Origin: Paenibacillus sp. VTT E-133291
GTDB taxonomy: Bacteria > Bacillota > Bacilli > Paenibacillales > Paenibacillaceae
Assembly (NCBI RefSeq): GCF_002264395.1
Contig: NZ_NFVA01000013.1
Coordinates: 30,069-94,068, forward strand
Direction: 5' to 3'
Length of the DNA: 64,000 nt
Below, piece after piece: positions 57,302 to 64,000 of this stretch. Each line of letters begins with the position of its first letter. Position 1 is the first letter of the stretch. Below the pieces are notes generated by a model that was not told the origin of the DNA, searched no databases, and saw nothing but the letters and a program-made list of their open reading frames with translations. A program made the translations under genes and the position numbers.

Positions 57302-59089
57302 ATGAATCCATTCCCTGCTCTGAAAAAGGATTGGCATGTGACCCTTTACTTTTTGAAGCTGGTACATTCCATGTCAAAATCTTATGTTCCGTTAATGGTA
57401 GTTTCTTCACTATGTAGCGCAATCTTTCCGTTTATAAACATTATCCTTCCCAAATATTTAATTGATGAATTGATGGGAGCTGGCCGCGAAATGAATATTA
57501 TCCTACTTTGGATAGGAATTTTGGTGGCAGGTAATGCTGTCTTGGGGTTACTTCAGAGTTATCTTACTAAACAAATTGAACTGTCCAATTTATTGGTCAT
57601 GGATAGTTTAGAGCTACATATTGGAAATCATATTATGAACCTGGATTATGAGAATTTAGAGAATTCCAAAGTGCTAGATCTTAAAGAACAGGCGCTTACT
57701 CCCATTAGGCAGCAGGATGTTATACGTAAAATGCTAGATAGTATGAAGATTTTGCTGCAAACAATGCTCTCCCTATTGGGACTAACGGCCTTAATCTCTA
57801 CGTTAAACATTGGAATCATCGTGCTGATTATTGGGATGATTGTACTTAATACCTTTATCTTTAAAAAGTCGCAACAAGCTCAATTCAATTTTCATAAATT
57901 ATTAGCTCCTCTAAATCGGAAATTTGGTTATTATTCCAAACTGGCCGTTGATTTTTCCATGGCTAAAGATGTCCGTTTGTTTGGGATGGCTCCTTATTTG
58001 CTGAATAAAGTGGATGTATATCATAATGAAAGCGTTTGTGGTTTTGGAGGGCTTTACGAAAAAGTGGGGAGATATAAGGGCCTGACCAGTGTTAATCTTC
58101 AATTGCAAATGGTCATTATCTACGCCTACATGGTTGTGAAAGTAGTTACGGGGAAAATTCAAATTGGTGGTTTTGTTATGTATATCTCCGCAGCCAATAG
58201 CTTTTCTACGCAAGTGTCTCTGGGAATGAATGCTTATGTTGATTTTCGCCAAATGTGTAAGTACATTGAGGTGTTTAGAGAATTTGAAAGTCTAAGTCCA
58301 ACAATGAAAAGCGGAGAAGAACGTCTTGAAAAACTCATGAATGTTGAGATTGAATTTTGCAATGTGTCTTTTAAATATGCGGGAAACGAGAGCTATTCAA
58401 TAAAAAATGTATCAATGACGATAAAAAATGGAGAGAAGTTAGCTATAGTAGGTCAAAATGGCGCAGGTAAAACGACTTTTATTAAACTGCTGTGCCGATT
58501 GTATGAACCTGATCAAGGAGAGATTCTTCTGAATGGAAGATCTATTCAAGATTATCGATACGATGAATATATGAAAATCTTAGGTGTTGTGTTTCAGGAT
58601 TATAAGTTGTTTTCATTTTCTATCAAAGACAACTTATGCGCGAAGGATAGCGAAACATCGGACAAGGAAATGGAAGAAATGCTTAATCAAGTAGGATTGG
58701 AAGCAAAAATGAAAGGTTTGGACAAAGGACTAGATACACAGGTATTTAGAATCTTTGATGAAAAAGGCACAGACTTTTCGGGTGGTGAAAGTCAGAAGAT
58801 TGCAATTGCTAGGGCTTTACTCAAAAAGCCACCTATTCTTATTTTGGACGAGCCTACAGCTGCGTTGGACCCTTATGCGGAGTTTGAGATGTACAACAAC
58901 TTTAATCTTTTGGCAGCAAATCATACTGTTATTTATATCTCACATCGTTTATCTGCTTGTAAATTCTGCGATAAGATCGCACTTTTTAACAATGGTGAAT
59001 TGCGCGAATACGGTCCACATGATCAATTGTTGAAAGATCAGCAGGAGTACAGCACGATGTGGAAAGCACAAGCGCAATATTATCAATAG
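57302..59089 (+). CDS. ABC exporter, fused membrane-ATPase subunit 2
   Basis: 595 aa. Similar domain order to the upstream partner: Walker A GQNGAGKTTF, FQDYKLFSFS, signature FSGGESQ, Walker B LILDEPTAALD, ISHRLSA. Both ATP sites look functional, in contrast to the pair at 1-3171. The stop is followed within 1 nt by the duplicated cotJC end. Confidence 0.9.
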   Translation: MNPFPALKKDWHVTLYFLKLVHSMSKSYVPLMVVSSLCSAIFPFINIILPKYLIDELMGAGREMNIILLWIGILVAGNAVLGLLQSYLTKQIELSNLLVMDSLELHIGNHIMNLDYENLENSKVLDLKEQALTPIRQQDVIRKMLDSMKILLQTMLSLLGLTALISTLNIGIIVLIIGMIVLNTFIFKKSQQAQFNFHKLLAPLNRKFGYYSKLAVDFSMAKDVRLFGMAPYLLNKVDVYHNESVCGFGGLYEKVGRYKGLTSVNLQLQMVIIYAYMVVKVVTGKIQIGGFVMYISAANSFSTQVSLGMNAYVDFRQMCKYIEVFREFESLSPTMKSGEERLEKLMNVEIEFCNVSFKYAGNESYSIKNVSMTIKNGEKLAIVGQNGAGKTTFIKLLCRLYEPDQGEILLNGRSIQDYRYDEYMKILGVVFQDYKLFSFSIKDNLCAKDSETSDKEMEEMLNQVGLEAKMKGLDKGLDTQVFRIFDEKGTDFSGGESQKIAIARALLKKPPILILDEPTAALDPYAEFEMYNNFNLLAANHTVIYISHRLSACKFCDKIALFNNGELREYGPHDQLLKDQQEYSTMWKAQAQYYQ

Positions 59090-59090
59090 G

Positions 59091-59125
59091 TTATTGATGA
59101 TCGGAATCAGAAGCGGGTGTTCTGA
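59091..59125 (+). repeat. Second copy of the cotJC 3' end (35 bp, 31 identical)
   Basis: Matches 52491-52525, the last codons of cotJC, ending in TTCTGA. Changes fall as in coding DNA (D to N, I to V, one silent). It has no other coding role here. Confidence 0.8.
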
Positions 59126-59142
59126 AAAGTATATTTCAAACA

Positions 59143-59179
59143 AAAGCCGGCAAGCTTCCCTTTAGGAGCTTGCCGGCTT
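59143..59179 (-). terminator. Terminator between ABC pair and pgmB
   Basis: AAGCCGGCAAGCT / AGCTTGCCGGCTT, a 13-bp stem. On the minus strand it is followed by TTGTTTG and serves pgmB; on the plus strand the T-run is poor. Confidence 0.75.
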
Positions 59180-59217
59180 AGTTCGTGACTTACATATATT
59201 GAGACTGGGATACCTGA

Positions 59218-59910
59218 TTATTTAGTTACTCTATTCTTATTAGCGAATTGCTGGTTTAGCTCGGAGTAGTTAAGTTCAGCAGTGTTGTTCAAGTTCATAT
59301 CAGCGTTGGACAAGCTCTCCTGTAAGGAGATATATACAGCGAACATACCTGCCGCTCTGATCGCTTCTACCCCGGCGACTGCGTCTTCAACCCCGACGCA
59401 AAATTGCGGATCTACACCAAGTGCATCGGCGGCGGTCAGGAACACTTCCGGGTCTGGTTTGTTGCGAGCAAGCTTGGCGGCATCTACAATAACTCCGAAG
59501 TCTTTCTCCATACCTAGAAGGCGGATAACTGTAAAGGCATTTTTGCTAGCGGAGGCAATGCCAGTCTTCACTCCATGGTTCTTCAGCTCGGCGAGCAATT
59601 CGGAAATACCAGGCAGCACATCGGCCGGGGTTACCTGCTGAATGAGCTGCTGATAAAACTCATTTTTGCGGTTCGCCATCTCCTCCATCTCTTCGGGAGA
59701 GTAGGTGTGCGGAGTTGCCGCTTGTCCAAGTAGCAACTCCAGTGAGGCTATGCGCGATACACCTTTGAGGTTCTCATTGAATTCTCGGGTGAACGGGAGG
59801 CTCAGCTCTTTCGCAATCATGCCCCAAGCCTGATAATGGTATTCTGCGGTATCGGTAATAACGCCGTCTAGATCAAAGATTACGGCTTGAATTTGAGATG
59901 TTGCATTCAC
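59218..59910 (-). CDS. pgmB: Beta-phosphoglucomutase
   Basis: 230 aa HAD-family enzyme. Nucleophile in FDLDGVITDTAEYHYQAW (~13), cap residues KGVSRIASLELLLG, SASKNA, and acidic VGVEDAVAGVEAI. It turns beta-glucose 1-phosphate into glucose 6-phosphate. Downstream of the GH65 phosphorylase that makes that substrate (20-nt gap), so one operon. GTG 59910 follows AAGGAGAG. Confidence 0.93.
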   Translation of the reverse strand: MNATSQIQAVIFDLDGVITDTAEYHYQAWGMIAKELSLPFTREFNENLKGVSRIASLELLLGQAATPHTYSPEEMEEMANRKNEFYQQLIQQVTPADVLPGISELLAELKNHGVKTGIASASKNAFTVIRLLGMEKDFGVIVDAAKLARNKPDPEVFLTAADALGVDPQFCVGVEDAVAGVEAIRAAGMFAVYISLQESLSNADMNLNNTAELNYSELNQQFANKNRVTK

Positions 59911-59930
59911 TGTGTATCTCTCCTTATGAA

Positions 59931-62219
59931 TTAGGCTTGCAACGACTGAGTTACCGGCTTCTCGTTGCCCAGAGTTACCGATTGGCCGTAGAGCGTAAGT
60001 TCAAGGGCTTCACCCTCTAGCAATTCAAGCTCCACACCTTCCTCGCGAATGGTTACAGCAATGAGGCGGCCGCGGAAGGTAAGGCGAAAGTTATATTTCT
60101 GCCAACCCGTAGGTAGGGACGGAGCGAGCGAAAGGCCATTTTCTTTGAGACGTGTTCCGGCAAAACCGTACACAATGGCCATCCACGTTCCACCCATATT
60201 GGCGAGATGTAATCCGTCTTTAGTGTTTCCGTGCGTATTGTCGAGATCGAGCCGCGCCGTCTCGATAAAATAGTTATACGCTTTGTCCTTATACCCGATC
60301 TTCGAAGCCATAATGCTGAATATGCAAGAGGACAAGGAGGAATCATGGGTAGTGATTTGTTCATAATAATCGTACGATTTGCGAATAGTTTCTTGTGACT
60401 GCTCGTCTTCCAGTAAGTAATGAGCGAGTACAGTATCGGCTTGCTTGCAGACCTGATAACGGTACAGCGTGAGTGGATGGTAATGCAGCAACAACGGATG
60501 TTTCTCCGGTGGTGTATTGTCGAAATCCCAGACCGCTTTGCGTAAAAAAGTATCATCCTGCGGATTAATGCCCAGCTTCTCGTCGTAAGGAAGCAGCATG
60601 GCATTCGCCGCCTTCAGCCAGCTGTCTGCTTCTGGTCCAGTTACATGCAGGCGCACACACAAAGCTTGGAATGCAGCCTCGTCATATTCTTGAAGCCGCG
60701 CAAAACTGCGTGCGGCCCATTTTAAATTATGTTTGGCCATTACATTGGTGTAATAGTTGTTGTTCACAAGACATGTGTATTCGTCCGGTCCAGTCACTTC
60801 ATCGATGTGAAACTTACCTTCGTAGTAATGACCGATCTCCATCCAAAGCCGCGCTGTCTCAAATAGCACCTCGGCGCCGTATTGGAGCAAGAAGGCGTCA
60901 TCTTCTTCCGCCAGATGGTATTGGATATAGCTGTAGGCTACATCGGCGCTGATATGATATTGAGCTGTGCCGGAGGGGAAGAAGGAGGAACATTCCGTAC
61001 CTGAAATCGTCCGCCATGGGAACAATGCACCTTGGGCATGGCCCATCTCTTTAGCACGTTCCCTTGCCTCCTCCAGCTTGGAATACCGGTACAATAGGAG
61101 CTGCCGGGCCAAGTCAGGCGAAGTCATTAGGAACACAGGGAACATATAAATCTCCGTGTCCCAGAAATAATGGCCTTCGTACCCTTCACCGGATAAGCCT
61201 TTCGCGGAGATGTTGCTATGCGCGTCGCGTCCGGCTGATTGCAGCAACTGATAAAGGTTGAAACGTATACCCTCCTGAAGCGACAAGTCGTTCTCAATGA
61301 CTACATCGGAACGCTTCCAGAAGTCAGCCAAATAATGCTCCTGCTGTTCCAGCATATCTTCAAATGAGAGGTACTTCAATGATTCCTGTACCTGAATACC
61401 GGTATCTACAAGCATTTGTTCATGTCGTAGTGTATCGGTATAAACATTCCATTTGGTCAGCGATAGTGGTCCAGACAAGGAGGCGGTTGCCGTCACTGTA
61501 GCATCGGTTTCTCCAGCTTGAGTTTCAACCTGCCATTCACCTTTCCATTCATGCCGGGTAACACAGGAGGTCCGCAGGGCCGAAGCCATCGTCTCGTTCT
61601 CCAGGCATACATATTCACCCCGAGCTTCGCACGCTACTACGCTCAGGCGTTTGGAATGTCCTGCAGCTACACGCGGGTCATTCGGGTTAGTATAGTTGCT
61701 AACATCGCCATTTACACGAGAGACAACCCGGATTGGACCGGTGAAATTGACAGGCTCAACAGTCAGATGAATGGCAAAAAGTTCACGGGTAGTGAAAGAA
61801 ACGAGTCTACGGAAATGCAGCATGAGTTCTTTACCGGAGGGGGATTTCCAGTGGATTTTACGCTCCGAGTATCCCTTGTCCAGGTGGAGGTTACGCTCAT
61901 AGGCGAGGACACTCTCTGCTGTAAGTGCAAACGGCTCCATATCTTCGCCTATATAAATATTTATCCCTTGGGAATCTATAATATTAACCAGTTTTTGCTG
62001 GGTACCTGGAAAGGCGAATAGCTTCTCCCCATAGGGAATGTCAATCACATCGTGAAAGGCGTTCAAATATGTTCCGCGGATACTGCGGATTTCTTTATCA
62101 GAATACTCTTCTTCAAAATTGCCACGCACGCCCAAATATCCATTCCCCAGCGCAAAAATACTTTCCAAATTCAGTAGGGTATCTGCCGACAATCCCTGAT
62201 TGGCAATGCTCCAGCTCAT
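59931..62219 (-). CDS. Glycoside hydrolase family 65 disaccharide phosphorylase (maltose phosphorylase type)
   Basis: 762 aa. GH65 motifs: GHYFWDTEIYMFPVFL, and the general acid Glu in HIDEVTGPDEYTCLVNNNYYTN (~475). It splits an alpha-glucoside, most likely maltose, with phosphate to give glucose and beta-glucose 1-phosphate, used by PgmB. Trehalose or kojibiose phosphorylases share the fold, so the sugar is not certain. GGGAGGAAAC precedes ATG 62219. A divergent AraC regulator lies 111 nt upstream. Confidence 0.88.
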   Translation of the reverse strand: MSWSIANQGLSADTLLNLESIFALGNGYLGVRGNFEEEYSDKEIRSIRGTYLNAFHDVIDIPYGEKLFAFPGTQQKLVNIIDSQGINIYIGEDMEPFALTAESVLAYERNLHLDKGYSERKIHWKSPSGKELMLHFRRLVSFTTRELFAIHLTVEPVNFTGPIRVVSRVNGDVSNYTNPNDPRVAAGHSKRLSVVACEARGEYVCLENETMASALRTSCVTRHEWKGEWQVETQAGETDATVTATASLSGPLSLTKWNVYTDTLRHEQMLVDTGIQVQESLKYLSFEDMLEQQEHYLADFWKRSDVVIENDLSLQEGIRFNLYQLLQSAGRDAHSNISAKGLSGEGYEGHYFWDTEIYMFPVFLMTSPDLARQLLLYRYSKLEEARERAKEMGHAQGALFPWRTISGTECSSFFPSGTAQYHISADVAYSYIQYHLAEEDDAFLLQYGAEVLFETARLWMEIGHYYEGKFHIDEVTGPDEYTCLVNNNYYTNVMAKHNLKWAARSFARLQEYDEAAFQALCVRLHVTGPEADSWLKAANAMLLPYDEKLGINPQDDTFLRKAVWDFDNTPPEKHPLLLHYHPLTLYRYQVCKQADTVLAHYLLEDEQSQETIRKSYDYYEQITTHDSSLSSCIFSIMASKIGYKDKAYNYFIETARLDLDNTHGNTKDGLHLANMGGTWMAIVYGFAGTRLKENGLSLAPSLPTGWQKYNFRLTFRGRLIAVTIREEGVELELLEGEALELTLYGQSVTLGNEKPVTQSLQA

Positions 62220-62330
62220 GCTTATGTTTCCTCCCTTGATGGTTATGAATTGAATTTTAAGTCCGAAAGAGCTAAGATTATACTAAATTATTTAGCATAT
62301 TATCAAAATTTTTAGGTGAGGTTAATAAGT

Positions 62331-63089
62331 ATGGATCAACTTTATGGACTTAAAGGACAACATAAACTACCGGAATATTGGTCCACACGTTCTGTGGATC
62401 TGACAGAGGGATTTGTCCATCCTCCGCTGGATTATGAACATGAGCTTTTGGAAGCTATCCGACTGGGTGACGAGAACCGGGCACTCGAAGCACTGCATAG
62501 AATTAACGCAATGGAAGCCGCTACGCTAGCCCGATATCCGCTGCGCTCCAAGAAAAACGCTATGATTGCATCCTGCACCTTGTTTACACGTGCGATTATC
62601 CGCGGTGGTGTTGACCCTGAGACAGCATTTCAGCTGAGTGATACGTTCATCCGTGCAGTGGAAGCTTCGACGGAGCTTGATGCACTTCATCGATATGAAT
62701 ATGAAATGGTCCTGCAATTCATCACAGTGATGCGGCAGCAGAAGGAGAACCTTCACTATTCACATATTGTCAATCTATCCATATATTTTATACGCGAGCA
62801 TCTGTTTCAAGATTTGAACCTTAGCTTGATTTCCGGACATGTCGGTGTGCATCCCAGTTATTTGTCCGACCGCTTCAAGCGTGAAACGGGTATGCCGCTC
62901 ACGGAATTTATCAACCGGCGTAGAATTGAGGAATCGCAGTCGATCCTCATTCATACGAATCAGTCTATTTCCGAAATCGCTTTAATGTTTAAATTTTGCA
63001 GCCAAAGTTACTATACACAGTTATTTAAAAAATACACTGGCCTGACCCCCAAGCAGTTTCGCCGGGACGGTGGAGCACTTACGAAATAA
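62331..63089 (+). CDS. AraC-family transcriptional regulator
   Basis: 252 aa. The first ~150 residues are an all-helical domain; the last ~100 are the two-HTH AraC domain (LSLISGHVGVHPSYLSDRFKRETGMPLTEFI; SEIALMFKFCSQSYYTQLFKKYTGLTPKQFRRD). It probably controls the divergent phosphorylase operon. ATG 62331 follows GTGAGG; GTG 62316 is less likely. AATTATTTAG with CTAAATTATT in the promoter gap is a possible operator. Confidence 0.88.
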   Translation: MDQLYGLKGQHKLPEYWSTRSVDLTEGFVHPPLDYEHELLEAIRLGDENRALEALHRINAMEAATLARYPLRSKKNAMIASCTLFTRAIIRGGVDPETAFQLSDTFIRAVEASTELDALHRYEYEMVLQFITVMRQQKENLHYSHIVNLSIYFIREHLFQDLNLSLISGHVGVHPSYLSDRFKRETGMPLTEFINRRRIEESQSILIHTNQSISEIALMFKFCSQSYYTQLFKKYTGLTPKQFRRDGGALTK

Positions 63090-63250
63090 GAGAAATGGAA
63101 TCATTAATGATCCCTAAAATTTGCTGTCCATGCTTCCCTGGTTGGGTACTGGATAGCTCTTTTTACGTTTCAGCTTCAATAGCCAAACTCGCCTTTATCC
63201 GTGATAAATGAGATTATTAATCCACTAAATTAAGTTAGAGAGATGATAAG

Positions 63251-63397
63251 ATGGCTATTTATTTGGAATTCCCACGACTTGATAAAGCCTTTCCGTACCG
63301 CTGTATTGAGAACGATGGCAATATATTAACTACACCACATTGGCATAAGGAAATGGATATTATCTGGATTGTTAAAGGGGAAGCTAGAAACCCCTAA
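63251..63397 (+). pseudogene. Truncated AraC N-terminal cupin fragment
   Basis: 48 codons reading MAIYLEFPRLDKAFPYRCIE ... HWHKEMDIIWIVKGEARNP then stop. HWHKEMDIIWIVKG is the start of an AraC sugar-binding cupin, which normally continues for ~150 more residues and a DNA-binding domain. The rest is missing, so it is a remnant. Confidence 0.6.
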
Positions 63398-63701
63398 TTG
63401 GTTTACTTTTATTGATCATGAATGGGATGCACTACAAAAAGATTTCTTTGAAAAGCCTCTCGATGGTTTGTTAGTTGATCTAGTCTTGATATTTAGAAAA
63501 GGGAATCCCAATTACATCAATTTAGGCAGTTTATTCGGCATTGAAAAAACGAGAGTTGAAGACAAGAATAAGATTATCTACAGTGTTAATCAGGTGAACC
63601 GGAAGGAAAATGACATTACTAATGTTACAATGTTTCTTGATCCTGATAGCCATAAAATCACTGAGATTTATATATATACAAGTATTACCTCAAATGAATG
63701 A
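63369..63701 (+). CDS. Unrecognised ORF behind the AraC fragment
   Basis: Up to 110 aa, TTG start within the fragment. NWFTFIDHEWDALQKDFFEKP and RKGNPNYINLGSLFGIEKTR look like real protein, but no family comes to mind. It may be the 3' part of another gene left by the same deletion, or an independent gene with an unclear start. 63702-63930 is A/T-rich with no gene. Confidence 0.4.
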   Translation: MLKGKLETPNWFTFIDHEWDALQKDFFEKPLDGLLVDLVLIFRKGNPNYINLGSLFGIEKTRVEDKNKIIYSVNQVNRKENDITNVTMFLDPDSHKITEIYIYTSITSNE

Positions 63702-63930
63702 ACTCAAATGTAGATTAGAGGAGAGTTATTCTGATTTACTTGTTAATGTTAGCAATAAGTTTGTAATTATTTTTTTATTAACAGATACATAGGAGGTTAT
63801 AAAATAACCCATTATTCAACCAGTAACACACTTAATCCATGTAATACAGGTATAGAGATTTCGACATTTCGTTTGTACGCACAATAATACTTGGAAAGTA
63901 TAACCTAAATAACACTAAAGCGTTACACTG

Positions 63931-63978
63931 AATAGGTTGATTATAGGGAGCTACCACTATAATCAACCTATTTTTTTG
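63931..63978 (+). terminator. Strong terminator near the right edge
   Basis: AATAGGTTGATTATA (63931-63945) and TATAATCAACCTATT (63958-63972) pair perfectly, followed by TTTTTTT. Confidence 0.85.
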
Positions 63979-64000
63979 CTATCTACTTATTCTTACAGCA

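Noticed and set aside
1..64000. tRNA or rRNA genes
   Set aside because: No cloverleaf or ribosomal motif noticed by eye on either strand; attachment site is a protein gene, not a tRNA.

Overview
The window looks like the chromosome of a low-GC, spore-forming Firmicute, most likely Paenibacillus. Pointers are a cotJABC spore-coat operon, YfkAB-type radical SAM and UppP proteins, GGAGG ribosome sites, several TTG/GTG starts, and copper-amine-oxidase-like stalk domains. The assignment rests on gene content and remembered family resemblance; no search was run.

Left host part (1-17890): a heterodimeric ABC exporter (first gene cut by the window edge), a small gene, a degenerate HD-GYP protein, a MoaD-MoaE fusion, a YunD-like metallophosphatase, UppP, a second and intact HD-GYP protein, YfkAB, a CNNM/CBS membrane protein, a two-component system, PssA, a DedA protein, an AI-2E-type permease, then cotJA, cotJB and the first third of cotJC.

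Prophage (about 17890-52148, 34.25 kb): a complete-looking HK97-type siphovirus prophage sits inside cotJC. A large serine recombinase lies at the left end pointing outward. Next come a lone LytTR protein, a CI/Cro-like switch with an operator array, a possible SOS promoter, early genes, a DnaD-like initiator containing five 12-bp iterons, a helicase loader and DnaB. An ArpU-like late regulator is followed by four TGACC repeats, a promoter and a terminator. The structural module runs terminase, portal, protease, capsid, connectors, tail tube, frameshifted gpG/gpGT, tape measure, Dit, fibre and Tal. An O-antigen-ligase-like moron with its own promoter and terminator interrupts it. XhlA, holin and an M15 endolysin form the lysis cassette, and a small winged-helix gene abuts the right attachment site.

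Joining the two host flanks at the shared 9-bp core restores an in-frame cotJC of 189 codons. The phage ends joined the same way form an attP with 18-bp inverted arms. The prophage is therefore a candidate developmentally excised intervening element, like skin in sigK or SPbeta in spsM.

Right host part (52142-64000): the rest of cotJC, a DUF3231-like gene, a YjbR-like protein, a MATE exporter and an ABC exporter pair. This block ends in a second, diverged 35-bp copy of the cotJC 3' end, suggesting a 6.6-kb insertion behind cotJC. Then come pgmB and a GH65 disaccharide phosphorylase (one operon), a divergent AraC regulator, a truncated AraC fragment and an unrecognised ORF.
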